NCBI GenBank assembly: GCA_013365365.1
Contig: JABVXU010000005.1
Coordinates: 248,001 to 312,000 of the forward strand
Reading direction: 5' to 3'
Origin: Cruorifilaria tuberocauda
Taxonomy: Eukaryota; Nematoda; Chromadorea; Rhabditida; Onchocercidae
DNA length: 64,000 bases
The position numbers and the translations under genes are program-made. The notes beneath the pieces are model-generated. The model made no database searches and had not been told where the DNA came from. It saw only the letters and a list, made by a program, of their open reading frames with translations. Of this stretch, positions 24,185-37,033 are shown piece after piece. The stretch's first letter is position 1. Each line of letters begins with the position of its first letter.

Positions 24185-24540
24185 GTTCGATGATGAGTCA
24201 TTCCTCTGTTTCGAATGCACTGTCGATCGCTAAGTCTACACTGATCATCGTCACTCGAACTTCATTCTTCCGACATTCTGTCATTCTCATCCCAGTGGTT
24301 CCCTGTTAATTGCACTCTCCACTGACCTTTGACTCTTTTCCATGCAGCCTATTCATTATCTCTCAGAAGATAACTTGTTCCTGGTTTTGTCATCATTTAT
24401 TACATAATCATTGGGATTTTTATCTTTTCTTGGCCAAAACGAAGATTAAAAGTTTATTTGGCTCTATAAAGTGTAAACTAGGAAGTAAGTGTAAATTTCT
24501 GTTTTAGGAGATTTTTGTACTGTTGGAATATTACATCGTA

Positions 24541-27500
24541 CTTTTCATGAAATTATCTTCTTCCATACCATTAAAAGGTAGATCACTTCTCGCAATATCC
24601 ATTCTGGACATGCCTCACTTCATATTTTGAATTCCTTTACGTGAAACGTCAATGTTATAAGTGAAAAGAAAATTATCACGTGGTCTTCCTCACTGGATTG
24701 TTCATAACATTGACAAATTCCGGAATGGACAAATTCCAGTTGAAGATAGTTAAATAGCTAATATGGTGGGGCTAATAGAACGAGCAAACTGTGAATCATG
24801 GTAAGATTTCTGTTCCGGTTCAGTGGATATTAATGACTTAACAGCATTGATCTAAGTTGTCGTGTCACTGCATGGATACCAATCACTGTTGCTTTAAGAA
24901 GGTAAGAGAATTGGAGCAGTAAATTAATAAGTAATGATTAGAAGCTTTTAATGATTGCTATCGTAACTGTATTACTTTTGTTCGTAAAAGTTTTGCGAAA
25001 AGATTTAGAGAGTTTTAATATTTATTGTAAAAATCTATTTTCTCACTTTCACTGCTTACGTGAATAGCTTTTTAGCTTTTGAAATTTGAATTCCTTGCTA
25101 GGAAATCTTCACCAAAGGAATGAATTCAGGCGGATGAATGATTTTCATTCCTATTGTACTTAGTTTCTCATAGCTTCCATCCTGAAGTGAATGTTTGTTT
25201 ATCATCTAAAATATAATATATAAAATGTAGCAAGTATTTTCACATTTTTCGGATACATTTCAAGGCTTACAGTAATTAAAAGTGTCCACAGTAAGCTTGG
25301 ACGGTATTTCAAGTAATTTTGGTAAGAATTCAAGGTTTTTTCTATCTAATGCTTGATCGATTGTATTAAGCAAATAGAATTTGGCCATATCATATTTGAA
25401 GCTTTTGTCAGCAGATGTTATCAGCTGGAATAGTCATATTGTTTAAATTCATTTCGAAAGTGATTAATGAATGGATTGCATGAACATTCCACGGCACTGC
25501 ACTTCAACAAATTTGGAACTTTTCGACTTTATCAAAATGACATCAACTATTACTTAATGAAAGATAGGCCTATCTTTTTATCGTCAATTCTTCAAAGACA
25601 TTCAAAGCGATCTCATTATAAATTCCGGTTATCTTGTCGTATAGGAACTCTTCAAGAGTGAAAAGTATGAAGTTTGAAGATGTCAATGATTTCAAATATC
25701 GAAAAATGCGCTTGACTTCCCCTATTTTGATTATGTTTTTCCATCCTTTTCCCTTTACCAATAATTTTGATGGTTAAGCAATTAGCTAATGAACGCTACT
25801 TCTGCTTAATTCATAAGATGCCGAGGTATTGTTTATTGGCTGAATGCTATACCACCTGAATTTATCGCCATCCATGAAAACGTCCTCTATTACTTTTCTT
25901 TAAGGTAACATCCCATATCATGAACCATCTATTGAAAAGATTTGATTTCTAATTTCGAACATTTCACTATAAAATACTTATATTTATACTTACTTTTTAC
26001 TTTTAATTCATTACTCATTACTCATTTAATTTATAATGATACTGAAGTACAATAATAAAGCAGTTTTGTGTTTTCAAAAGTTTCATAGGTTACGACGAAC
26101 TGACCATCCTCACTGATGATCAATTGATATATGTGAGTTCTATTTCTAGTATAAATGAGTCGGATCAAAGATATCCAATATCCAATAATTCTATATTTGT
26201 GGATTACTTTTATTTGAGTAATTATTCGGTATTGCTGATAGGTTCATAATAATGTGACTTTTCTCTTCACATGTTTCCAGACTATCAAATTCCGCTGCAA
26301 CCTATCGAATTCACGAATTTTCCTCGCTTTTGCGAAAAAAAAAGATTATATAATTATTATACGTACGCTATTAATGCTAGCTTAGTATCAGAGGAATCCG
26401 TTGATCTTTATAAGTACTGTCTCAGGTGATTCGAATTACCTATCGTCGCATGTATTCGGGAATAAATTGATGTAAGTTTTTTGATAGAGAAAAAAAAAGA
26501 AAATTTTACTATTTCGTTTATAACATATTACAGATGAAACAGTAGGTTTTCATTTTTTTTTCTAACTTTGTCGAAAACAAAGTAAAATTCACAGTGCAAA
26601 AAAGTAAAGTGAAGGAATGAAATGGAGAACGAATTTTTGGGAAGTAAAAGGGTTAATTAAATTAAATTTAATTAAAAATTTGTTTCTATTTGGAAGTGTA
26701 ATATTTCAAGAGTTTGTGGATGAAAGTATTTCAAATGAGGAAGTAGCAATTTGCCTGGTAGTTTCAATTTTTTAGTTCGACTAGTAAAATGAGGAAAAAG
26801 GATTTTATTGTTCGGAACACTTGAGAGAGAAAGAGAAGGATGATGTACTATAGAAACCAGAAAGGGACAACATGATTTTATTGGAAAATTTGAGCTTCCG
26901 CGTTCATTAGCACTTGCAATTGTACTTAATTTTATCTTTCGTTTATGTATATATTGCTCATTTACTATTTTTCCTAAAATTATTATTTAGAAAAAAGAGA
27001 AGAGAAGGAAAATGTGTTCAAGTAGAAGAATAAACATGCTTGTTTTTTACTTAACAACCTAAATATATTATCATTTTATCATTTCTAGTTATTTATGGAA
27101 CTATTTTCTAACTCTACTGCTTCAATTTAATGATAATGCGATATTTCAGGTATAAAATAGGAAATGTTAACTTGAAGAAATAGAACGTTTTGAGTGATTC
27201 ATTTTTCATGCAAAGAATTTTTTTAATTAATTAGTCAACTTTTCTGTATTCCCGGACAATATTAGAATCGATTACCAGAAATTCGATCAATTGTTATTTG
27301 TTCTTCATGAATGGGTTCATTTATAATTAATAGCAATGGTCTTTAATTTATAATATTCATAATTCTAAAGAGCACGAATCAAAAATATCGTCTCAGGCAT
27401 CAAGGTTTGTGGATTTTTCGATATGCTAACGATGGACATATGCTAATATCCTCCTCCTATATCCATTTATAATCTTCATGGAATTTATTGCTGCAAAAGT

Positions 27501-30500
27501 ACGATTACATAGCCGGAATTTAAAAATTAACTTGTAGAACAAAAAGATTTAATAAAAGGCAAAAGAATAATTTTTGAAAATTTTTTACAATAACTCATCA
27601 CTTGCTAGTTTCACACTCTAAATAAGAATAATTCTTTTAGACGTAAAATCTAAAGAAGGCAGAGTTCAATTACAAATTAGCTCATTAAAAATATAGGAAA
27701 TTAATGGGTGCCATTTCTTTTTCATCTATCAATTTTCCAGTTTTTTTATTTCTTATTGCTAAGTTCCATTTGGTTTGGTTAGTTTGAAATTATGAAGTAC
27801 AAATTGAAAGAATTCTTGAAGATATGGAAACAATGCTTTCTCGACGAGATATTTGTCATTTGCAGTCATTTATCAAAGTTTTTTTTTTTTGCATAGCGAT
27901 AAGACCAACGAATGGAGCTGAACAACATCGATCAAATTTCTGAATCTTTGCATTCTTCACAAAGGAATTTCTTGTTCATATATTATTTCATTGAAATTTT
28001 TAAACTTTTAACAATTAAAAAGAAATTGCATTGAATAAGTCAGTTATTTAGTATCGTTAAAGAAGAATGTACTTCAGACGAATGAATTGAAAAAGAATGC
28101 GATATGAAGGAAATTACTTGCAACAAAACTAATCGACCCAATGTTACGCGTTAATTTTCACTTTCAATACTGATTTGGTAATGATCTCTTCGAATTTGTT
28201 ATTAATCGTTTATAACGTTCAGTAATAACAATACGTGGTATTGTAAAATTGGTTTAATGATAAATAAGTTACGGATAATTTAAAAGTAAATAAAGACGTC
28301 TAGATTTGTATCTTTATATACGTAATATAATTGATGTTAATTTAATAACACCTATCAAATTAAAGTATCATTTCGAATAAGATGATTATAGCAGTTTTTC
28401 AGGGATCAAACATATGAGAAGTTCCTATCCTAATTAACAAAGAATGATCGAGTAATCGATGAGATATATTTTTCACTCAGAATGTATCAACGTTTACTGA
28501 ATAGCATGACATTCTGTCATTTTTTTTTTTTGTATTCGATGATCAATAAATTGCGCGTTTGAAGTCAGAAGTGATAAATTCATTTTTCTTGGCTATGATG
28601 TGCAACGAAAGTTAGCAGTTACTTCAAAATCTAATTTCGATCAAAATTCAAAACAGAAAAAATACAATGCACTTTGTGTTTAATGGATACTTACATTTAT
28701 ATCACATTTAAAATTAGCAAACTTCATACCATTATTATTAATTTTATTCCATCATTTGGTTCAATGATCCTTCCTTTCGAGAATCAACTTATTTTTAACT
28801 GAATTAATATTAAGATCATAGAACATCATTTCAGTAATGAACGTCGAAATTAAAACTTCTTTTAAAAAAACTTGGATCTTTTTAATCTTCGCGATAGATG
28901 ATTGTGATGATATATTAAGCTTGAACAAAGTATCACTAAAATGGATATGAAAATCAAAGGTTAACTTAATTGTTTCTGTGGAAATTTACATTAAGCTACT
29001 TATAAGCCACATTAATGCTTCATTTTAAAACTCCCAGAAGTCTTTTTTCCTATGATATGTATGGAACATTTCAATTGAAATATTAAATGTAAAAAAATAA
29101 GAAAAAACACAATAAATAAGAGAAAAGTGAAATCATTTGAATTATCCATAATAATTCTGATGAAATGTGTATAATTGAAAAATTATACTAATCAACGTCA
29201 GTTTAAATAAATTAAAAAGAAGAAAAGTTTAGAGAAATATTTTATAAATAATATCTTTTATGGACTTATTGTTATCTTCAAATTGTAAAATTCATATTTT
29301 TGAATAATTCTTTTCACGAAAAAAATACGAAATTATTGGAGCTTATCGAATTCTTTAAACCCTATATATCCGTCTATTAGTTTTTAAATTTCAATCCTTC
29401 TTTTAGTTTTTTTTTTTTTTTTTTTCAGTGTTGAATATAGAAAGGTATTTCACAGTTCTTTCCTTGTTTCAACTTCTTGTTAGAACAGTGGAAAGGATAT
29501 GAACAGGTGTAAAAAGGTAGGAAGAAAAATGCATGTTTTGGTTTTGTTAGAAAGCATTTGTTTTCCAGCAAACAACTAATAAAAAAGTGTTTTCCCAAAA
29601 AAAAAAAATGTTTCTGTTCAAATGTATATTCTCATGTCCTTGACATTAATTTTCAAATTTCAACAGCATCTTTCTGTTTTACGGAACAAACCCAAGAAAT
29701 CGTTTTAAAAAAAATGTTGAAATAAATGTTTGAGTAAGTGAAGAATGAAGAAAATTTTGTTTTTAATATATACTTTTAATCCCAATAATACTAAAGTGAA
29801 AGAGAAGTTACTAACCTGAAGCATATATCAGATTTATATTATAATTGTTCCTCCAAAAATCTCAGCTTGGTTCAATCTGAACTATTTTTTTAATAAAGCA
29901 TTTTGTGTTAACAATGCTATTATTTTTAGATTTTTGAATTTACCGCATTTATCTTTGATGATATTTCCCCAAAACTTTGGCTCAAAAATTCATTTATCAA
30001 ATTCCTGACTCTTCTCTTACAGCATACTTTATCAAATTCGAGTTGAAAATGATATGAGTGATAGAGAATTAGCATGATAACAAGATCGATCATGTATAAA
30101 TATTATGCATATATTACTTATCGAACGAAAAAATTATCCATTTGGTTTTCAGACTTTGAAATAGAAATGAAAGACGAAATGAGTAAAAGTTCTGAGAAGG
30201 ATCAAGCTGTAACAGATTAATTTTCATTAGCACTGAGAGATGGATTAAGTAAGACAAGAAGGATAAAAGAAAGAAATTGCAAACAAATAATTTCCTGACA
30301 GTACCATGATTTCCCGTGGGTATTTATTTAAATCGTTAAAAAGCAGGAAGCTAATCAACAGAAACAGACATCTCAATATTTCAAGTAAGGAAATATACCT
30401 CCGATTCTGGCTATCTAATATTCTGCTCTCTCCAATGATGATAACATTGAAATAAGCCTTTCCATATCAATCCTTACTCATTTCTTTTCTCTTTCATAAA

Positions 30501-30820
30501 TATTTTAAGAAGAACGTCGTCGTCTTAAATGGAATTCTACAAAGTAATTAATTTTATTCTTTTAAATCTACCAATTGTTATCTTTCAAAATTGAGATTTA
30601 TTTCAGACTATAATTCCTTTTCTTCATGTTCTAGAAAAAAACGGTTTAAAAAAAATTCAAATTACTAACTATATGATAACTATTTCGTATTTCTGATCAT
30701 TGATGAAATGCTGAAAGAGAATTTATCGTTGTTACCTGATATTTAATTCACATTTACAATTATGCATCATTTTGGTATCTTTACCGCAAAATGAACCCAT
30801 CAGATGTGATGTGACAAGAA
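24541..30820. other. AT-rich gene-poor region
   Basis: Nothing codes convincingly. A 64-codon frame at 25467-25661 (plus) and overlapping frames on the other strand show no domain or splice context. The region could hold introns of a gene whose exons I cannot recognise, or regulatory DNA. Confidence 0.45.
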
Positions 30821-31053
30821 TCATCAACTGAATGGCCAATTGACAAAAGCTATAAAAGAGCAAAAAAAAAATGGTAGTTTAAAAATGATTGCTGATGATA
30901 ATGAGAATAGTGGAAACAATGAACATTTTAACCGTGATGACGATGAGTTGTACTTTTGTTTCATGATGACTACTCTAAAAATCGCTTCGGTATTTTTTCC
31001 TCTTTTCACTGTAAGAATAAAAAGAAGTGCCTTTGTTAATGATGGGTTATGGT

Positions 31054-31126
31054 AATGATGATGATGATGATGATAGTTATGACAGTTATAACCTGTTATA
31101 ATTATCATCATTACTATAACTATCAT
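31054..31126. repeat. GAT repeat with nested inverted repeats
   Basis: A GAT trinucleotide run (from about 31056) leads into ATGATAGTTAT (31070-31080), which has a perfect inverted copy ATAACTATCAT at 31116-31126. Nested inside is TTATAAC-CT-GTTATAA (31086-31101). TAATGATGAT can also pair with ATCATCATTA. The whole could form a cruciform or hairpin of about 57 bases. On the reverse strand the GAT run reads as polyhistidine in an open frame, which is an artefact. Confidence 0.7.
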
Positions 31127-31335
31127 TGTAAATCATTTGTACGATTTTTTGTAATTTTTAAAAAAAGTAAAAATGAAAAATTAAAAAGATTCGATTTTAA
31201 AAGCAAATAATTTTAAGAAAATTTCGTAGCTATAGACCATAGAGTCTATCAATGAACTTGATTAATCTTTGAAAAAAACTATAAAACAGCTAAATAATGA
31301 CAAAACAATTTTTGTGATACAGAGTTTTTACTCAC

Positions 31336-31531
31336 CGATTAAAAGATAGTTATGGCCCTTTGACCTTTCAAAATATAATTTTGCAATGATTCCCAAAGGA
31401 ATAATATAAAGAATCAATGATAGAGAAGGATAAGAATAAGGTGAAACATCTGTTGCAATTGTAATAAGTAATATTGAAGTAATATTGCCAATTGCAGTAA
31501 ATGAAGTAATGTCATCTAGACGGAAGACCAT
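31336..31531 (-). CDS. possible first exon of an unidentified membrane protein
   Basis: A true ATG at 31531 opens 65 codons that end at a perfect donor (AATCG|GTGAGT, phase 1). The peptide has two hydrophobic stretches, SILLITIATDV and SLSLILYIIPLGIIA, followed by a basic ERSKGHNY loop, which is the pattern of a multi-pass membrane protein. I cannot find the next exon, which should lie at lower coordinates, and I recognise no family, so it could be a chance frame. Confidence 0.25.
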
Positions 31532-32591
31532 GGATCAAATTTATTTTATTCATTAATTTAATTGTAATAATACAAGACATCAAATTATACATTGTACATC
31601 AGTCTAATTAATATCGACAAATATAATTTTCATTAAAAAATCATTTGCAAATATGAGAACAAAGACATGTGATAGCTGAAATAAGACGAAATTAAATACC
31701 TGTAGAATTTTAATAACTATTCTTGTTTGCAAGATTATAATATTCAATTAGAAAACATGATTGATTCATCTCAATTTGAGAATTCCATTTAGCTTCTTCT
31801 TAAGCTTTCGAGTTTTTCGCTTGTCATTATTTGTTAATCGGGAAAAAGTGTCTTGGAAAAGCCGCATGAATTCATTGCTCTCATGTTTCTTGAATAAATT
31901 CGTAAATAGATCACGAGATAGTATTTTATCATCATTTTAATTTCCAATTATCCCTTAAGAACCATTTTGTTTAAACGGATAAAATTTGAAATTCAAAATG
32001 CAGCACCTTTGACTCATAGCTTTTTGCAGTGATAATTAAATAAAATTTACAGAACTGTGAAATTGAAAAGTCAATATTTAAAACAAAAATTATAAAAAGT
32101 TATTTATTTGAAATTTAAATTTAAACTAATTCAAGTTTACTACTATTATGTGAAATTATTTATTAATGATGTTTAATTTCAGTAAGAATATTGAGTAACG
32201 GTAAAAAATCAAAAAAAGCACCGTAAGCAACACATAAATGATAATGAACACGCGAACGAGACTTGATAAAATAAAGAATACTGTAAATGGCGACTGTAGC
32301 TTTTTGCAGTAATATCTCATAATTGAACAATTAAAAATAGTTTCTGTATATAATTTGAATAAGAAAGTAAAATATTAACTTTTAAGTCTGAAATAAAAAA
32401 TTAATTTAATAATAAGAAAGAATTTAATAAAAACTCTTGCAATAATTGATTCTATTTTCATAAAATCTCATTAAGCAATAATACAGAAAATCTTACTATT
32501 TATAGAAATTGTAAAACTGCATTAAGAATTTACAAAGAAAAAAAAAGAGTATTGTACAAAGATTTGTTAAGTAGCTGATAAGTGATATTAG
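31532..32591. other. intergenic DNA including probable lin-31 3' UTR
   Basis: No exon is visible. The right end follows the lin-31 stop codon directly and should be its 3' UTR. It is AT-rich with several AATAAA-like strings on the minus strand. Confidence 0.4.
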
Positions 32592-35500
32592 TTAAGTTGG
32601 TGATGATAATATTGAATCAATTGTAAACGACGAATTACACATTGATTTTGGAGTGATAATGGTGGATAAATCAGCTGTTGGTTGAGTGAAAGAAGGAAAT
32701 AATAGAAGACTATGAGTTGTAAGGAAAAGTTGTTGTGGATCCATGAAAGTGCTAGCTGTTATCGATGATGGTAAATGAGTGGGCAATAGCCATTGCAGTG
32801 ATGGACACGGATGATGATACGTGAATTTCGGTGGTGGACGTCTCAAATCCTCGCTATCACCGTATGTTTGAACCTTTAACGTCCAATAAACGTTAAATTA
32901 GAATAAATATAATCAAAACATGAAGATGATAAATTTTTCCGAAAAAGTTCATTATAGAACTAAGAGAAAACGATCAAGAAAAATAAATACCTTAAACCTT
33001 TTTCTTCGTCTCAAGCAGCTACCATTTTCAAACATTCCTAGAGCATGTGGATGAACTGCCCAATAAGATCCTTTGCCAGGCCTATCTGGTCGCCGCGGTA
33101 TCTAAAACTGAAATTATTAGTTTCTATTACTCAGAATTCTTTTTATTTTTTCTCCTAATTTAGATCAATTACAAATTTTTAATTTGCTTTTTGAAGTAGT
33201 TACTTCGGTAAAATATTTATTTACTGTATTTAATAAAATAAGATGAAGATAGCAAAAAATTCTCATAAAATCTTTCCTAAATATCAAAATTATTTTAATA
33301 ACATTCATCAAAAATTTGTTGAATTGCAAACTAAGCAACTTATAATAAGTTCATTTGTTTTGTTCTTAGAAAAAGAATTAAATTGAAATTTGAATTTTTA
33401 AATCAAACATTTCTGTTCAGCCACCTTTATAAATAATTTTATAGGTATTTAATAAAAGAGTCAAACAATCGATGACGATGGTCATTTGATTATTTCAACT
33501 TGCTTCCTGTTGTTAATTAAAGTAGTTATTTAATATTTTTAGTGGCTAGAATTTCGAGATATACAGACAATCATGACATTGCTTATCATCGACGTTGCAA
33601 TCTTAATGATAATTGGATACGGTGGTTTGATGTATTCTTTTTATTCTCGATATCTCTATGATTGAAATTTTACTACTAAAATTTGTTTCACATTTTAGAA
33701 AATTAAAGTAATCATTGAACAATAAACTTAGAGTTAATTTTTTTATACTATTTAAGCGCCATACAAAAGTTAAATTACGGTCAAAAAATTTATCTATCCG
33801 TGAAAAAAAAAGAGTATTAAATTGATGACTTTTATTAAAATCTTATTTTTGGCCGAAATTATTAAATGCCCAATTAAAATTATAAATTAGAATTGGAAAT
33901 GGAATATTCTCCTTACTCGATTAGCAGCGAAATGCTGTGCTACTATTTGAACCAGTTTTTTCCTTGATTAAAATAACTAACCGATAGGAGTAAGGCTGAG
34001 ATTGTATCACTGAGAGCTCAGCGGGTGGTTATAGTTTATTTACGATCCCATCCAATATTATATATTTTTGTAGGGTAAAAAAAGTGAATGCAAAATAAAT
34101 CTTCCAAATCGTCCTTCAAAACGTTCTTTTTTGCAATTAGTAATTTGGCTGGATTGAAAAGTTCACTTAAAATTCGCAAATTTGTGATTAAATTGTTGAG
34201 AGAATATTTAAGTTGAAGAGACCAAAATAATTTAGATTTTCGAAAAATTTTCCAAATTTGGAGTGACGTAATTAGTCCACAAATCATGGAAGTACAAATA
34301 ATAGACGAGAAAATTTATTTGCACGTTAAAGTAAATTGGGTGATAATGATGGATTCAAAGATAGCTATAAAAATAGTTTAAATCAATTTTTGATTTTTTC
34401 TTTCAGTGGAAGAGTTTAAATTGAGAAAGCAATGCGTTAAAATTTTAGGAAAGTTGTATGTCTGTGCTCCATATTGTCATCATACTAATATCACTTAAAT
34501 TGTTTTACTTCGAAGTTAACAATTGAAATTATTATTTTTTCATTTTAGTTTTCAACTGCTATTTATTGAATCTTAAAGCAGAGTGATATTGCTGAAACAT
34601 TTTATTGTCTCATTTTATTCGATGAAATACAAATCATACCTTAGTGATTATTTTATCTCAACTAGAAAGAAAAGAATCGTTCAGGGAGAATACCTTAATA
34701 AAACAATCGTTGAATGATAAATTATGTCTGAGAGAATTTTGCCATCTTTGCGTATTTTTCCGATAGAATGGAAATTTATCCATAATATATTTGTAAATTT
34801 CTGTCAATGGGAGCATCTTTTCCTCTGAATTCTGTATGGCCATATATGTTAACCAAATATATGAATATGGAGGCTTCTGAAATGATAAGTTAATTTGCAG
34901 TTATCATTATATAATTGATCGGATATCAATAGTGTAATAGGTTTATAAATTAATAAATATTATTGATCCATTTTGAATTTATCTAAATAAAGTACTCAAT
35001 CATTCTGTATTTTTATTAGGTTAATTAATATCTAAATAGGTCCTAAATAGGTCCGTTTTGAAAAAAGTTTTTTTAGCAGACGAATAACTGGAAAACTTTG
35101 TGCGATCTATTATCTCGTTTATTTTAATTTTATGATTGAAGAGTGAGAATTTATTTCAATAATTTCACTAAGTGAAAAAATATAAATAAATCTAAGTTTT
35201 AAGAGGATATATTTTAATTTCAATAATTGAATGATTTTAGAATATTGGATTATTTTGAATGTACTAGATTGTTCTGAGCATATATCTCGAAAAAATCTCT
35301 GAAGATATGAATGAACTAATAGTATAAAAGTTTTGTTTAGGTCGCATAAAAAGCTTATTTTTATTTTTAATTGAAGAGATTTGCAGCTAAAATGCTAGGT
35401 GCTAAAATAAATGCTAAGTTTTTTTATTCTAATAATAAGAAAGTACTGCAATAATTTTTTCTTAAATAAAATAGATGAAAAAACGAAATTGGCTGAAAAA

Positions 35501-35792
35501 AACGATGATAACTTCTCCACTGGATACTTAACTTATCGCAGATAGTGTAGGTAATACTACAAAAGATTACTTAAATATAGGATAAATCTATTCTTTAATA
35601 ATTATCGAAAATACAGAAATGAGAAAATATAAATAAATGTAAGTTGTAAGAGGAAATATTTTAATTTCAATAATTTAATAGTATTCATTATATACATAAA
35701 AGATTATACGTGTCAAAAGATTACAGGTGTAAAGATTTGCAAAAATAAATATTTACCTGATCATCGTAAGAATTCTTTCCAGGTCTTGGCAT
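32592..35792 (-). CDS. lin-31: forkhead (FoxB) transcription factor, LIN-31 ortholog
   Basis: Four exons, 35792-35757, 34876-34694, 33101-32991 and 32873-32592, join in phase 0 into 203 residues. Residues 1-12 are [12 protein letters not shown], the start typical of LIN-31/FoxB. The forkhead domain (about 13-110) reads [20 protein letters not shown], then [19 protein letters not shown] (recognition helix 3), [20 protein letters not shown] and [14 protein letters not shown]. The short tail has TPK and a final SSPT, minimal MAP-kinase sites, and FTIDSIL, an eh1-like Groucho-binding motif. In C. elegans LIN-31 acts in vulval fate choice downstream of MPK-1. That role here is inferred. The last acceptor (GTTAAAG|GTTC) has a weak pyrimidine tract, so that exon edge is less sure. 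The tail is shorter than I expect for C. elegans LIN-31. Confidence 0.92.
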
Positions 35793-37013
35793 TAGAAATA
35801 GCCGCAAAATACTGTTACTATCAAATTGTAATTATTCCTTGTGTTTATTTTTGATATTGTTAATTGAAGATTTAGGATAGGCGAAATTGTATAAAGAAAA
35901 GGCAGTATAGGTGAGCTAACCAAAAAATGAGTGAAAAACTGTACTGTAGTATTACAGATATTGTAAAATGGTAACAGTCAAATGAACAGAAATGAGCAAA
36001 TAGCCATCAATCGAGTCATTTTTAAACTCATCTCTACTCATTACAATAGAAAATATGAACACGTAATATACGTGTCAATCAACGAGGTAGAAGACGAGAG
36101 AACGTTAAACGTTGTTAACACGACCGTTTTGGTAACTGTCGCAAGTACTTCTTGCATCTCAACCGGCCAATTTACTTCGATGGGCGGTACTTCAATGAGC
36201 ATATTAACCAATAGCTGAACTACGACGCTATCCTATCAGACTACGCATGCCTCTTTATGTCATCATTTGGTTAACGACTCTTTTTCTGGGACATATCGTC
36301 GGATTACGGTAGACATTTGTTTTTCCCCCCAAGTTTATTTCACTACTAATCACGAATAAATATTATTTCTTCTTATAAATATACTCTATTTATTAGTTAA
36401 AATATTAGGCTTCTTTAATTGCAGTAATCTTTAATTAGTTATTTGTCACTAAATATTAAATAAATATTTTTAAATTTGATGAGAAAAGCGAAGATAGCAT
36501 GATGCAATTTATGTGTGATAAATTAATTATGAAATTAATTTTCAAATTATTTAGCAAATTAGTAAGCAATTTATTATGCTAATTAATTAGCAATTAAATA
36601 ATTTGATTAATAAATTAGTAAGCTATAAATTAAGCAAATATATAAATTTCTTCACATATAATCTTATTAGATATTAATTTCACATTTAGCAAAATTTTCA
36701 TTCTTACCATAAATAATTTCTATTTAATAAAATTAATTTCAATAACGATAAAAGGAGAATTTTAGTTTTTTATTTTTCTGTACATAATCAATTTTCTTAT
36801 TTCTATTAAAAAAAAAAAAATAAAGATATAATTGAAAGAGAGTAATAAGTGGAGGAAAGAAATTTGATTGAGCATTACACCTTCTGCTTCAATGATTTTT
36901 GCATGAGAGAAAGAATTGTGATCGAAACAGAAGATAGATATTAGTTATTGCTCCAATTATTAAATTGTTAATCAAAATATTAGCTTGCCTTCCTCTTCAG
37001 CAGCTTTTTTCTT

Positions 37014-37033
37014 CTCTCTCTCTCTCTCTCTCT
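37014..37033. repeat. (CT)n microsatellite
   Basis: A pure CT run followed by CTTTCTCTCC, in intergenic DNA. Confidence 0.85.

Larger units (their letters stand above)
23401..24540. promoter_or_regulatory. GC- and CT-richer island, candidate promoter or 5' exon
   Basis: This kilobase stands out from its AT-rich surroundings. It has many CpG dinucleotides, GAGAG and CTCTC tracts, a perfect CRE (TGACGTCA, 23811-23818), CG-rich fold-backs near 23980-24050 and a (CT)n run. Open frames on both strands here are low-complexity by-products of the CT bias. Composition and a CRE fit a promoter or untranslated first exon, but I see no coding exon that tells which gene or strand it serves. Confidence 0.35.

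Noticed and set aside
24073..24309. 78-codon plus-strand frame rich in Leu, Ser and Pro
   Set aside because: It is the translation of a CT microsatellite and polypyrimidine tract. Overlapping frames on the other strand are equally long.
30824..31126. 100-codon open frame with a run of histidines and tyrosines on the minus strand
   Set aside because: The run comes from the GAT repeat and its fold-back. There is no splice context or family likeness.
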